Source of the DNA: Closterium sp. NIES-65
Lineage: Eukaryota; Streptophyta; Zygnematophyceae; Desmidiales; Closteriaceae
Direction: 5' to 3'
Length of the DNA: 64,000 bases
Assembly (NCBI GenBank): GCA_948144175.1
Contig: CANXME010000866.1
Location: forward strand, 1 to 64,000
Part shown: piece by piece, positions 34,087 through 45,416 of the stretch
Layout: every line of letters begins with the position of its first letter
How positions within the stretch are numbered: position 1 is the stretch's first letter
Made by a program: the position numbers and the translations under genes
The notes under the pieces: generated by a model
What the model was told of the DNA's origin: nothing
Seen by the model: only the letters and a program-made list of their open reading frames with translations
Databases searched by the model: none

Positions 34087-34106
34087 CACTCCCCCTCAGC
34101 CTGCCG
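34087..34106 (-). promoter_or_regulatory. Polypurine tract (A5)
   Basis: The plus-strand pyrimidine stretch ACTCCCCCTCAGCC is the complement of the polypurine tract seen before the 3' LTR in A1 and A3. Confidence 0.85.
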
Positions 34107-34128
34107 GCTGCATCCCCATCATTCCATA

Positions 34129-37100
34129 CTAGTTCATGCTCATTCCACTCATGCGCACACAACGCCAATGAGACTCATCCGCAAGCCTCTTGGTGAGGAA
34201 GTCTGCTGGCTGCTGGTGAGTCTTGATGTAGATCGGATTCACCGTCCCCCTCTTCACCTCCTTACGCAGCCAGTGCCACTTGATACGCATGTGCTTATTC
34301 AGCCCATGAAGCACAGCGTTCCTGGCCATCCCAAGAGCTCCCTTGCTATCACAAAACAGCGGCGTAGCAACCTTTTGCTCCTGGCCAATCTCCTCCAACA
34401 GCCTCCTCAGCCAAATCACCTCCTTCACCCCATGGAACATCGCCATGTACTCTGATTCCACGGAAGAGAGTGCTGTCTCCGTCTGCTTCTTTGACCTCCA
34501 ACTAACCGGTCCTCCCCCAACTACGCAGATGTATCCTCCAACAGATGAGGAATCCTCCTTCTCAGAGGCCCACGTAGCATCAGTAAAGCAAGTGAGAAAA
34601 AGCTTGCCTTCTCCAAGCCTCTCCCCCTTCTCTTTCAGCACCTCAACCCCTTTCTGCTTCACCTGTGCAGATGCGGAGTATTGAACTCCAATGCTTGGGT
34701 GAGAGTTCAGATACTTCACCACACGCTCAGCTGCATCCACCTGCTCCTCTGATGGATTCTGCACTACCCTAGCCAGCTGCCCAACCGAGAAAGAGATGTC
34801 GGGTCTCGTGTGAACTGCTGCATACAAGAGGCTGCCCACCAAGGACTGAAATTGCTGCTGCTCCTCGGCTTCAACCCCTTCATCCTCTGCAGCTTTCACA
34901 AGCTTGAATTCTGCTGGCAGGGGAGTTGCAACCTTGCGCTCATTCTCAATTCCGTACTTCTCCCCAAGCTCCTTGATGAACTTCTCCTGGTGCAGCTTCA
35001 ACCACCTGTGATCCAGATCCCTCTCCACGTGCATCCCGAGGTAGTACTTTACCTCCCCAAGGTTCTTGCACTTGAAGTTCTCCATCAGCTGCTGCTGCAC
35101 CTTCTGGATCTCCTTCATGCTGCTGCTAAAGAGAAGAATGTCGTCCACATAGACCAGAAACAGCACCAGCTTCTCCCCCTCCCCCTTGAGAAAGAGGCTC
35201 TCATCACAGCTGCTGGTCCTGAATCCCATCTCCTCTAAAACAGCTGCCAACTTCTGGTACCAGCAGCGTGGCGCCTGCTTCAAGCCATAGATGGACTTTT
35301 TCAGCTTGCACACCCTGCCCGTACCATCCTCATACCCAGGTGGCTGCGTCATGAACACCTCCTCCTCTAAAATCCCGTTGAGAAATGCCGTTGATATGTC
35401 CATCTGGATAATGAACTTCCCACTAACGGCTGCATCTGCCAACAAGACACGAAGGGTAGGGGGTTTGGCAGTGGGAGCAAAGATCTCATTGAAGTCCCGC
35501 TTCTCCTTCTGCATAAACCCCTTAGCCACCAACCTACTCTTGTAGATGGTGACCTGCCCCTTGTCGTCAGTCTTGATCCTTAGCACCCACTTGCATTGTA
35601 CCGCTTTCTTTCCTTCAGGCAGCACCACTAGTTCCCAAGTCCCATTCTCCAGCAGGCTCTGGTACTCAGCATCCCTGGAAGCTAGCCATTTGTCCCTATC
35701 TGGTCCAGCTAATGCCTCCTCCATGCTAGCTGGTTCCTCTGGTGCAGGGGCAAGAAAACAGTACGCAGGTTGATCCTCCTCATCCGGGTCATAGCCATGC
35801 GGTAGAATCAGCAATGCCTCCTCGGTCCCAAGCTGCTGCTCCGCTACATCAGCTCCTGTAGTCAGCTTCTTAGTAGCCATACGGGTACGTCCTGGCCTGG
35901 AGACGGGTGTCTCCCATCCCTTCATAACGACACCCTTCGGCTTCTTAGTTTTCCCCTGCTGCTGCTCTCCTCCCTCGGATCCAGCAGCTCCACTAGTGCT
36001 ACCGCTAATCTCCACACCATCACCTCCACCAGCAGGTGCCTCCTGCACCTTCTCTTTATCACCACCCTCTGCAGCTGCCTCCTCTCCCTCCTCCCACACA
36101 CTAGGAGTCAGGTCCAGCTGCATGGTAATCTGCTCCATCTGCTGGGACACCCTGGCCTCCGGCTGTTTCTCCCAGCTCCCATACATCATGCCCTCAACAA
36201 ACTTCACATCCCTGCTGTCAAACAACACACCCTTGGAAGGCTCCCACAGCAGCCATCCCTTGCTCTCAGCAGCCAGCCCCAAATGCACACACCAGATTGC
36301 ACTCGCCCCCAACTTACTGCGGTAGGTCTTGGGAACGTGGGCGACTGCCATGCAACCGAACACCCTCAGCATGTCCACCGGCGGCTTCCTCCCAAGCCAC
36401 CTCTCCAACGGCACCCACGAGTCATCCCCAACCTTTGTGAGTACCCTGTTCCTAGCGACGGTAGCGTGCCGAACAGCATGGAGCCACATCAAGTTGCCCA
36501 GCCCAGATTCTATGAGCAGCGCCCTAGCTGTCTCCAGAATTGTCCGGTTCGCCCGTTCTGCTACACCGTTGGACTGTGGGGTGTAAGCCGTGGTCAGCTC
36601 CCTCTGGATGCCCTGCTTCTTGAGCCAGGCCGTCATCTCAGCTCCAAGGAACTCACCACCCCGATCTGTCCTAATCCGCTTCACCACACACTCCGCTTGC
36701 TTCTCCACGAACGGCAGCCAATCGTCCCGAATCGTGGAGGCGGCGTGATCTTTCTGCTTCAGCGGATACGCCCACATTAGCCTGCTCCAGTCATCCACTA
36801 TGGTTAGGAAGTACCGCTCCCCCTTGTGCCCTTGCACCGGCAGCGGCCCCACCAAGTCCATGTGGACCAGCTCCAACGGCTTTTTGCTCCTGCCAGCCAC
36901 ACTATGGAAGGGGAAACGGGTGAACTTTGAAAGGAGGCAAATTTCACAGTTATCATCGGGTGGTTGTCCGTTCAGCTTTAAGCCCTTAACGGCTCCATCC
37001 TTCTCCAGCTGCTTCAGCAAAGGCATTGCCACATGCCCCAAACGTCGGTGTGCAGTTGCCCAATCTGTCTCCCCAGATCTGGCCGACACTTTCACACCAA

Positions 37101-38709
37101 CCCCTCCAACGGCGTTGCACTCCCCCTGGGATGCAGACCCCTCTCCAGCCTGCCCCCCACCGTGCCACGCCAGCGCCGGCAGCTGCCACATAGATCTGTA
37201 CACGTCCTTGCTCTCGTGCAGATCCCAAAGCACCCGATTGCCCAGCTTCCCCTTATAAGTGCGAGCCCCATCCGTGTTGGTGTTCACCCCAGACTTGCCG
37301 AGCTTACGGAGGGAGATGAGGTTGGCCTTCAGGTCGGGGACGAGGAGAACGTCGTGCAGCACCACCGGCTTGCCATCCGCTCCCTTAAATGCAGCTCGTC
37401 CCGCACCAGCCACCTTCAACATGTGTCCAGAGGCAGAGCACACCTCATTAATCGGTGCAGCGCGTACGTCGTCCAGCAGGTCCTTGCGCGGCGTCATTGT
37501 CCAAGCAGCGCCTGTGTCCAACACCCAATAGTCCAGGGGGTGCAGCTCTGCTCCAGCCTTAGCAGATGCGTCTCCTTGCTCCCCCTTGTCTCCCATATGG
37601 AAGAATTGGCCCGCGGTGCGCTCCTTCTTCTTCTCCGCACCGCCGTTGCCCTTCGGGTTGTTGTCGGACGAATCAGCGACCATGTTGGCGCCGTTTTTCT
37701 GGTTCCTCCGCGCGCCGCCATCCTGGTGACGATTCTGGGGGGTCCATCCATCGGGTTTCTTATAGCACAAAAACCAGGGGTGCCCTTCCTTCTCACAATA
37801 CCAGCAACTCCCTTTCATTTTGCCACCAGCACCCGACTTGCCCCCACGTCCAGATTTCGCACCGCGACCCCAACCGATACCTCCTTGTTGGTCGTTGGAG
37901 TCGTCGTCTTTCTTTGCACCGCGTCCAGCACCACCGAAGCCACGTCCTTTGCCACGTCGGCTCCCTTGCATCCCGTAGCCGCTGCTGCCGTCGTCTCCAC
38001 CCCTCAGTTGACGGCGACGGAAGTCCTCCTCTAGAATCTTTGTCCGCACCCACTCGAGTGTCCACGAGCTCTGGTTCTGCGGCAGGCTCAATCCGCTCGT
38101 GAATTGAAGCCACGATTCCGGCAGCAGCGAGAGCATCTTCAGGCACTTGGTCTGCTCCGGGTAGGTGATTCCCGCGATCGCCAACTTCGCGTAGAGGTCG
38201 CGCAATTTGTCCAGGACAGGTTGCACCGGCTCTCCCTCGCTCAGTCGCAACGCGGACAGCTCCCTCTCCAGCATCAATGTTGCAACAACGGAGGTCGGGG
38301 CGTGCAGCTCCTTCAACACCGTCCACGCCTTCGGACCGCACTCAACCTCCGGCAGCAGGTGCATGACGTGGTGACGCTGGTTCAGCTCCAAACTCTGCGA
38401 CATCAAGTAGTAGCCAGCCGAGGCGCGCTCGTCCCAATCTTCCTGAAGGGCGGGGTCACTCGGTCTAGGCTCCTCCCCAATCATTAGTTTCAGCAATCCG
38501 ATTTGACGGAAATAAAGTTGCATTTTCCAGGCCCAATCATCATAGCCCTCACCATTGAACTTCTCGACGGTGAAGTTTTTCAGCACCTCCTTGATCAGCG
38601 AGCCCTGGCTTGTTCGCGCTCCCCTTGGCGCAGAAACACCAGAATCTTGGCTGCCGCTACGATCTTGGGCTGAAGATTCACCAGCTACCGCCGAGGTGTT
38701 GCCCGCCAT
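34129..38709 (-). CDS. Copia-A5 gag-pol polyprotein, 1,526 aa
   Basis: Same length as in A1 and A3, read on the minus strand with the first ATG at 38709. Gag with GYDDWAWKM, Gly/Arg-rich segment and the CCHC knuckle near residue 301 come first. Then follow protease DTGA near 398, integrase zinc-binding and D,D,E core at about 554-718, an acidic low-complexity linker, reverse transcriptase with YVDD near 1187, and RNase H from about 1377. All motifs match A1 closely and the frame looks whole. It faces the opposite way from A1-A3, so transcription from its 5' LTR would run toward the Gypsy remnants. Confidence 0.95.
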   Translation of the reverse strand: MAGNTSAVAGESSAQDRSGSQDSGVSAPRGARTSQGSLIKEVLKNFTVEKFNGEGYDDWAWKMQLYFRQIGLLKLMIGEEPRPSDPALQEDWDERASAGYYLMSQSLELNQRHHVMHLLPEVECGPKAWTVLKELHAPTSVVATLMLERELSALRLSEGEPVQPVLDKLRDLYAKLAIAGITYPEQTKCLKMLSLLPESWLQFTSGLSLPQNQSSWTLEWVRTKILEEDFRRRQLRGGDDGSSGYGMQGSRRGKGRGFGGAGRGAKKDDDSNDQQGGIGWGRGAKSGRGGKSGAGGKMKGSCWYCEKEGHPWFLCYKKPDGWTPQNRHQDGGARRNQKNGANMVADSSDNNPKGNGGAEKKKERTAGQFFHMGDKGEQGDASAKAGAELHPLDYWVLDTGAAWTMTPRKDLLDDVRAAPINEVCSASGHMLKVAGAGRAAFKGADGKPVVLHDVLLVPDLKANLISLRKLGKSGVNTNTDGARTYKGKLGNRVLWDLHESKDVYRSMWQLPALAWHGGGQAGEGSASQGECNAVGGVGVKVSARSGETDWATAHRRLGHVAMPLLKQLEKDGAVKGLKLNGQPPDDNCEICLLSKFTRFPFHSVAGRSKKPLELVHMDLVGPLPVQGHKGERYFLTIVDDWSRLMWAYPLKQKDHAASTIRDDWLPFVEKQAECVVKRIRTDRGGEFLGAEMTAWLKKQGIQRELTTAYTPQSNGVAERANRTILETARALLIESGLGNLMWLHAVRHATVARNRVLTKVGDDSWVPLERWLGRKPPVDMLRVFGCMAVAHVPKTYRSKLGASAIWCVHLGLAAESKGWLLWEPSKGVLFDSRDVKFVEGMMYGSWEKQPEARVSQQMEQITMQLDLTPSVWEEGEEAAAEGGDKEKVQEAPAGGGDGVEISGSTSGAAGSEGGEQQQGKTKKPKGVVMKGWETPVSRPGRTRMATKKLTTGADVAEQQLGTEEALLILPHGYDPDEEDQPAYCFLAPAPEEPASMEEALAGPDRDKWLASRDAEYQSLLENGTWELVVLPEGKKAVQCKWVLRIKTDDKGQVTIYKSRLVAKGFMQKEKRDFNEIFAPTAKPPTLRVLLADAAVSGKFIIQMDISTAFLNGILEEEVFMTQPPGYEDGTGRVCKLKKSIYGLKQAPRCWYQKLAAVLEEMGFRTSSCDESLFLKGEGEKLVLFLVYVDDILLFSSSMKEIQKVQQQLMENFKCKNLGEVKYYLGMHVERDLDHRWLKLHQEKFIKELGEKYGIENERKVATPLPAEFKLVKAAEDEGVEAEEQQQFQSLVGSLLYAAVHTRPDISFSVGQLARVVQNPSEEQVDAAERVVKYLNSHPSIGVQYSASAQVKQKGVEVLKEKGERLGEGKLFLTCFTDATWASEKEDSSSVGGYICVVGGGPVSWRSKKQTETALSSVESEYMAMFHGVKEVIWLRRLLEEIGQEQKVATPLFCDSKGALGMARNAVLHGLNKHMRIKWHWLRKEVKRGTVNPIYIKTHQQPADFLTKRLADESHWRCVRMSGMSMN

Positions 38710-38740
38710 AGCTACCTATAACGAGGATCACTATAACGCA

Positions 38741-38752
38741 GCTCTGATACCA
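38741..38752 (-). promoter_or_regulatory. Primer binding site (A5)
   Basis: GCTCTGATACCA on the plus strand, the complement of TGGTATCAGAGC, three bases inside the 5' LTR. Confidence 0.93.
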
Positions 38753-38755
38753 GCT

Positions 38756-39849
38756 TGTTGGTGTAAGGGCCTAATAAACTCAAGCTATTAAGACTTTATC
38801 ACACTTAAAACCTCTCCTCGGGGTCACCTCCAAGGGTCCTTGGGTGCCTGGTACAAGACCAGCCCCTATCCTCGGGTCCGAGTTTGTAGAGAGAGGGATC
38901 AAGAGGGACTTAGTCAAAACAGCAAGAGTACCTTGAGCGTCGCGCAGCGTATCGTGCAGACCGTCGACCGGATTAAGCTGAGAATTTGCTATATCGAAGC
39001 TCGCTCTAAGAGCTTTAAAATAAGCCAAGTTGCCTCGCGAAAAGTTCTGCCATTACGAAGTTATGGCTCGGACAGCGTTAGCCTAGCGTTGGAGTGCTAG
39101 CATACTAGCGTTGACTCGGGTAGCATACCGCCGTCGCATCGCGTAGAAAACGAAATTCCAGCAAGGAAGGAATTCGCTTGAATCAATTTCACTATATTCA
39201 GGTACAAACAGAGAAAGAATAAATAGCTCTAGCTAGCAAGGACCTTGGGAATCAACCTGGGAATAACCAGGGATGATCCCAAATAATTCCAAGCAACAGA
39301 ACCAACCTGGCTGGACAAAATAGCAGGTGATAGGTTGGTGAACAACCTCTGGTTCTGTTTTTCCAACCTGGGAAAACAACAACCAGGTTCAGGTCCTAAA
39401 AACAGAACCTGTTTTGTCTTTGCCCAACCAGCCAAATGCTGGTTCCGCTGGTTTCCCCTGGCCCTGTAGCATGCAGATACAGAGAAACAACATCCAACCT
39501 TCACCTAAATTGTACCCCTATAGTGCCTGCCCTGCTACACTATAGTCAACCAAACAAAACAGTACAGTTTCGAGTTGGATAGAACTGAATCTGCGCAATC
39601 AAGTAAGCCGAACTGCAAAGCTTCCATCTTGGGTTCCTTTGCGAGCTCGTCCTTTCTGCTTGTACTGTTCATAGCGCGTACAATGTTATGCCGAAGCGCA
39701 CATTTTGCGAGTACCTGCAAATGCTTCAAGCGAAAATTGCGAAAGCAAACAAACACACAAACATACCATTCACACGCAAATGCATTCGCACACGCATACT
39801 CGTACAAACAGACGGCAGGATGTCGTGCAATGTGAATTTGCACCCAACA
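38756..39849 (-). repeat. Copia-A5 5' LTR
   Basis: 1,094-bp LTR nearly identical to 32993-34086, followed by the CTTGG duplication at 39850-39854. Confidence 0.97.
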
Positions 39850-39854
39850 CTTGG

Positions 39855-42361
39855 AAGGTTCCCACAGCAGCCATCCCTTGCTCTCAGCAGCCAGCCCCAA
39901 ATGCACACACCAGATTGCACTTGCCCCCAACTTACTGCGGTAGGTCTTGGGGACGTGGGCGACTGCCATGCAACCGAACACCCTCAGCATGTCCACCGGC
40001 GGCTTCCTCCCAAGCCACCTCTCCAACGGCACCCACGAGTCATCCCCAACCTTGGTGAGTTCCCTGTTCCTAGCGACAGTAGCGTGCGGAACAGCATGGG
40101 GCCATATCAAGTTGCCCAGCCCAGATTCTATGAGCAGCGCCCTAGCTGTCTCCAGAATTGTCCGGTTCGCCCGTTCTGCAACACCGTTAGACTGTGGGGT
40201 GTAAGCCGTGGTCAGCTCCCTCTGGATGCCCTGCGTCTTGAGCCAGGCCATCATCTCAGCTCCAAGGAACTCACCATCCCGATCTTTCCTAATCCGCTTC
40301 ACCACACACTCCGCTTGCTTCTCTACGAATGGCGGCCAATCTTCCTGTATTGTAGAGGCGACATGGTTCTTCTGCTTCTGCGGATATGCCCACATAAGCC
40401 TGCTCCAATCATCCACTATGGTCAGAAAGTACCGCTCCCCCTTGTGTCCCTCAACCGGCAGGAGCCCCACCAAGTCCATGTGGACCAGCTCCAATGGCTT
40501 CTTGCTCCTGCCAGCCACACTATGGAAGGGGAAACGGGTAAAGTTTGAGAGCAAACAGATTTCACAATTCTCATCAGATGGCTGTCCGTTCAGCTTTAGA
40601 CCTTTAACGGCTCTATCTTTCTCCAACTGCTTCAACAAGGGAATTGCTACATGCCCCAAGCGTCGGTGTGCCGTTGCCCAATCTGTCTCCCCAGATCTGG
40701 CCGACACTTTCACACCAACCCCTCCAACGGCATCGCACTCCCCCTGGGATGCAGACCCCTCTCCAGCCTGCCCCCCACCATGCCACGCAAACACCGGCAG
40801 CTGCCACATGGATCTGTACACGTCCGTGCTCTCGTGCAGATCCCAAAGCACCTGATGACCCAGCTGCCCCTTGTCAGTGCGTACCCCATCCGTGTTAGTG
40901 CTCACCCCAGCCTTGCCAAGCTTACGGAGGGAGATGAGGTTGGCCTTGAGTTCAGGAACGAGAAGAACGTCGTGCAGCACCACCGGCTTGCCATCCGCTC
41001 CCTTAAACGCAGCTCGTCCCGCACCAGCCACCTTCAGCGCATGTCCAGAGGCGGAGCACACCTTGTTGATCGGTGCAGCGCGTATGTGGTCCAGCAGGTC
41101 CTTGTGCAGCGTCATCGTCCAAGCAGCGCCCGTGTCCAAGAGTTCTGCTCCAACCCTGGCAGAAGCGTCTTCTTGCTCCCCCTGCTCCCCCTGCTCTCCA
41201 ATATGGAAGAACTGGTCCGCGGTGCGCTCCTTCATCTTTTCCGCACCGCCGTTGCTCTTCGGGTTGTTGTCGGACGAATTGGCGACCATGCTCGCGCCGT
41301 TTTTCTGGTTCCTCCGCGCGCTGCCATCCTTGTGACGATTCTGGGGGGTCCATCCATCGGGTTTCTTATAGCACAAAAACCAGGGGTGCCCCTCTTTCTC
41401 ACAATACCAGCAACTCCCTTTCATTTTGCCACCAGCACCCGACTTGCCCCCACGTCCAGATTTCGCACCGCAACCCCAACCGGTACCTCCTTGTTGGTCG
41501 TTGGAGTCGTCGTCCTTCTTTGCACTGCGTCCAGCACCACCGAAGCCACGTCCTCTGCCATGTGGCTTCCTTGCATCCCATAGCCGCTGCTACCGTCGTC
41601 TCCACCCCTCAGTTGGCGGCGACGGAAGTCCTCCTCCAGAATCTTTGTCCGCACCCACTCGAGTGTCCACGAGCTCTGGTTCTGCGGCAGGCTCAATCGG
41701 CTCGTGAATTGAAGCCACGATTCCGGCAGCAGCAAGAGCATCTTCAGGCACTTGGTCTGCTCCGGGTAGGCGAGTCTCGCAGTCGCCAACTTCGCGTAGA
41801 GGTCGCGCAATTTGTCCAGGACAGGTTGCACCGGCTCTCCCTCGCTCAGGCGCAACGCGGACAGCTCCCTCTCCAGCATCAACGTTGCAACAACGGAGGT
41901 CGGGGCGTGCAGCTCCTTCAACAGCGTCCACGCCTTCGGACCGCACTTAACCTCCGGTAGCAGGTGCATGACGTGGTGACACTGGTTCAGCTCCAAACTC
42001 TGTGACATCAAATAGTAGCCAGCCGAGGAGCACTCCTCCTTATCTTCCAGCAGCGCGGGGTCACCTCGGTCTAGGCTCCTCCCCAATCATTAGTTTCAGC
42101 AATCCAATCTGACGGAAATATAGTTGCATCTTCCAGGCCCAATCGTAATAGCCCTCACCATAGAACTTCTCGACGGTGAAATTCTTCAGCACCTCCTTGA
42201 CCAGCGAGCCCTGGTTTGTTCGCGCTCCCCTTGGCGCTCAAACACCAGAATCATGGCTGCCGCTACGATCTTGGGCTGAAGATTCACCAGCTCCCGTCGA
42301 GGTGTTGCCCGCCATTGCTACCTATATCTAGGATCACTATAACGCAGCTCTGATACCAGCT
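39855..42361 (-). pseudogene. Copia-A4 gag-pol, 5' part
   Basis: Continuation of A4 on the minus strand: integrase core near 39900-40550 (TAYTPQSNGVAERANRT), HHCC region near 40650, protease DTGAAWTM near 41120, zinc knuckle CWYCEKEGH near 41400, and gag up to a start-like ATG near 42315. The primer-site complement is at 42347-42358. Many amino-acid differences from A1 and several breaks show it is an older fossil copy. Confidence 0.9.
42347..42358 (-). promoter_or_regulatory. Primer binding site (A4)
   Basis: GCTCTGATACCA, complement of TGGTATCAGAGC, next to the 5' LTR of A4. Confidence 0.9.
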
Positions 42362-43455
42362 TGTTGGTGTAAGGGCCTAATAAACTCAAGTTATTAAGAC
42401 TGTATCAAACTTAAAACCTCTCCTCGGGGTCATCTCCAAGGGTCCTTGGGTGCCTGGTACAAGACCAACCCCGATCCTCGGGTCCGAGTTTGTAGAGAGA
42501 GGGATCAAGAATGACTTAAAAAAAATAGCAAGAGTGACTTGAACGTCGCGCAGCGTATCGTGCAGACCATCGACCGGATTCAGCTGAGAATTTCCTATAT
42601 CGAAGCTCACTCCAAGAGCTTTAAAATAAGCCAAGTTGCCTCGCGAAAAGTTCTGCCATTACGAAGTTATGGCTCGGACAGCGTTTGCATAGCGTTGGAG
42701 TGCTAGTGTACTAGGTTTGACTCGGGTAGCATTCCGCCGTCGCATCGCGTAGAAACGAAATTTCAGGAAGGGAGGAATTCGCTTGAATCAAATTGACTAT
42801 ATTCAGGTACAAAGAGAGAAGGAATATATAGTTCTAGCTAGCAAGGAACTTGGGAATAAACCTGGGAACAACTAGGGATGATCCCAAAGAATTCCAAGCA
42901 ATAGAACCAACCTGGCTGGATAAAACAGCTGGTGGAAGGTTGATAAACAACCTCTGGTTCTGTTTTTCCAACCGGGGAAAACAACAACCAGGTTCAGGTC
43001 CTAAAAAACAGAACCCGATTTGTCTTTGCCCAACCAGCCAAATGCTGGTTCCACTGGTTTCCCCTGGCCCTGTAGCAAGCAGATACAGACAAACAACATC
43101 CAACCTTCACCTAAATTGTACCCCTATAGTGCCTGCCCTACTACACTATAGTCAACTAAACAAAACAGTACAATTTTGAGTTGGATAGAACTGAATCTGC
43201 ACAATCAATTCAACCGAACCGCAAAGCTTCCATCTTGGGTTCCTTTCCGAGCTTGTCCTTTCTGCTTCTAGTGTTCATAGCGTGTACAATGTTGTGCCGA
43301 AGCGCATAATGCGCGACCACCTGCAAATGCTTCAAGCGAAAATTGCGAAAGAAAATAAACACACGAACATTCCGTTCACACCCAAATGGATTCGCACACG
43401 CATACTCAGACAAACAGACGGCAGGATGTCGTGCAATGTGAATTTGCACCCAACA
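42362..43455 (-). repeat. Copia-A4 5' LTR
   Basis: 1,094-bp minus-strand LTR. It differs from the A4 3' LTR at many sites, consistent with age, and its right flank is gag sequence of another Copia lineage. Confidence 0.92.
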
Positions 43456-44600
43456 TTCTTTGCTGGCTTCCCACCTCCGCATCCTCTGCAGCCAGGCTGG
43501 CCACGCTGTCCCGGTCTAACACTTTGCTTAGTCGGGGCGGGATAGTTCACATGCGACAGGAGCTCTGTATCGCCTCATCCCGCTCGGCCTCGTGCATCGC
43601 CTCGTCCCGCAGGATGAACGAAATTAAGGAGTCTTCGTTTAGCACCGCACGCGTGCTCAGCACCACTGACAGCCGCTTCAGCAGGTTGTAGCTGCCCGGG
43701 AGCCCCTTTAGGACGTGCGTTGTACGATGCAGTGGAGTACTGCACGCTGGCAATCCTCATAGTGACGAGAAGTCGTTAAGCCCATTCGTTATTTCCTACT
43801 CGCCCATCCGCATATGCGTCATCTGCTCCTCAACCTTGCCGATGTACAGGTCGTCTGTGCCCTGGTACGTCAATTCGATGAAGTGCCACGCTTGGTGGTC
43901 GGCGTCCAGTCCCTGCATGGCTTCAAAACAATCAACACGCCCGGCAAGCAGCACCTTGAGATGACTGTAAAGGTCAGTAGCTGCACAACGCGGAACTCCA
44001 CAGACAGCTTGAGGTAGTTCTCTAACGGCGTCGCCACGGTGCCGGCGGCGAAGCCCATTAGCCCAGCCATCTCTAGCTGGTGCTCGGTAGCGTTGTTCAA
44101 AGTTAGGATGTCGGGCCGGCCGACCGGTCACAAAGATTGTATCAGGCGTAAACTTGAAGTAGCCGTAGCTCGGAGCTATCTTGCCCGCCATCACTTTGGT
44201 CGCCAGCAATCACCCTACTCTGACGTCCTCTGACGTCGCCCTGTAATGAGCCCGCAGTCGCCGACGACTACAGCCCTCGCGCCTGAACGCCGCCGATTTC
44301 ATCGACGTGAATCACACCTTGCTGCCTCGACATGCCTCCCGCACTACTGCCGACTTGGTCACAGGCATTGACACCCACGTAGATGCCGCCTTTGATGTTT
44401 ACCGGTCGAAGAGAGGCAGGTCGATAAGGGTTCTCCGTCGCCCACACGGCGTGGATGCTAGCCTCGACGACCGCCCAGGGGAGGTTCCCGTAGTCGCGAG
44501 CCTCATTGCGTCTCCTCGCATCTTCCAGCCGTGCCTCCAGGTTGTCCATCACCCCTACGTCACCTTTGGTGCCTCCCCAGACCCCACTCACTCACCACTC
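43456..44600 (-). pseudogene. Gag remnant of a different Copia lineage
   Basis: Minus-strand frames read, from right to left, an N-terminal part (starting near 44591), then FEAMQGLDADHQAWHFIELT and a MAGLMGFAAGTV-like stretch. A segment follows with VLKGLPGSYNLLKRLSVVLS and LISFILRDEAMHEAE, then NYPAPTKQ and a Gly/Arg-rich tail. The LKGLP.SY motif followed by L...I..EE/DEA is characteristic of Copia gag proteins. It is not similar to the Copia-A gag. Only gag is present and it is broken in several places. Pol is missing because the A4 element starts here. Identification is by motif only. Confidence 0.6.
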
Positions 44601-44673
44601 TCTGCTCCTCACCCCGCAATACCCACTGACACTAGGTTTTGGCATTTGATGGCCTACCATCCATAACGTGGCC

Positions 44674-44700
44674 TACCGTAATCACCCGGACATACCACCC
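44674..44700 (+). repeat. Left terminal inverted repeat
   Basis: 27-bp perfect match to the complement of 45417-45443. The similarity stops on the inner side at 44701 and does not extend outside 44674, as expected for a terminal repeat. Confidence 0.85.
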
Positions 44701-44879
44701 GCGGAAATTGAACACCCCCTGGGTGGCTTGTGCGGGGTGGGTGTTATAGCGGACCTCGTTTCTACTATACCCCTCTTTTGGGCCGATCCGGTATAAGACC
44801 CGGGGGGAAGGGGGGGGGGGGTGTTATGTATGGGAATATTTGCTGATTTGGCCTAAATCTGCGGTCCTCGCTGTGAGAT

Positions 44880-45125
44880 TTGGTGCTGGTTTTCGTGGTC
44901 GATGCGGTTGCTGCGATATCTGCTGTTGCGGCTCGCGATTTGCTGCAGGTGCTTCCGATTTGCTGCTCTTGCTGCGAGATCTGCCGATACGGCGAGATTT
45001 GCTGTTGCGATCTGCTGGTGGCGCTGCGAGATCTACTGCTGGTGTTCGGATCTGTTGCCGCTCCTCGCGATCTAGTGCTGCAACTCGCGATTTGCTGCTG
45101 CTGCTCGCGATTTGCTGTGACTGCA
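44880..45125 (+). repeat. Degenerate tandem repeat inside the MITE candidate
   Basis: About ten imperfect iterations of a unit like GCTCGCGATTTGCTGCTG spaced roughly 20-30 bp apart. Such repeats are common inside non-autonomous transposons. The 170-codon open frame (44840-45352) over it is low in complexity and probably not a gene. Confidence 0.6.
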
Positions 45126-45416
45126 TGAATCCTCGTCGAGCGACGGGGGGTGTGTTTTCGACCAATCAGGGCATGACAGAAGGCCTGTTGGAGCTTGCAA
45201 TATGGCAGCTTCCACTCGAGGCTAACGAAAAAGCCTCATCCTCGGTTTTGCGCACCCAACCAACAATCTACCACTGCAGCAAGCATGTACATTTTGTTCC
45301 CAAGCGTTTTTCCTTTAAAACAAATATACATTATGTCAAGACCCGGGGGTAATGTAGCTTTTTACCATGACAAGACCCCCTCCCCCTTTTTTTGATGTAG
45401 TTATCATAGCACCCTA

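Larger units (their letters stand above)
32993..39849 (-). mobile_element. Copia-A5, complete minus-strand Ty1/Copia element
   Basis: A 6,857-bp element nested in A4. LTRs at 32993-34086 (3') and 38756-39849 (5'), 1,094 bp each, differ by about one base on reading. Primer site, gag-pol and polypurine tract are present on the minus strand, and target duplications match. It looks whole and is very young. Confidence 0.97.
29783..43455 (-). mobile_element. Copia-A4, minus-strand Ty1/Copia element split by A5
   Basis: LTRs are at 29783-30842 (3') and 42362-43455 (5'), with internal sequence at 30843-32992 and 39855-42361. Without A5 the element is about 6.8 kb, near full family length. The LTRs differ at many positions (clearly more than in A2), so this is among the older copies. 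It is broken, with several breaks besides the nested insertion. The 5-bp flanks (AGAAC left, TTCTT right) do not match, so the original insertion site has been rearranged on at least one side. Confidence 0.9.

Noticed and set aside
39535-41424. Open frame that appears to run from A4 pol into an LTR
   Set aside because: A chance read-through at the A5 insertion joint, not a gene fusion; the same occurs where A9 enters A8.
44840-45352. 170-codon open frame inside the MITE candidate
   Set aside because: Low-complexity product of the degenerate repeat, with an equally open frame on the other strand and no domain.
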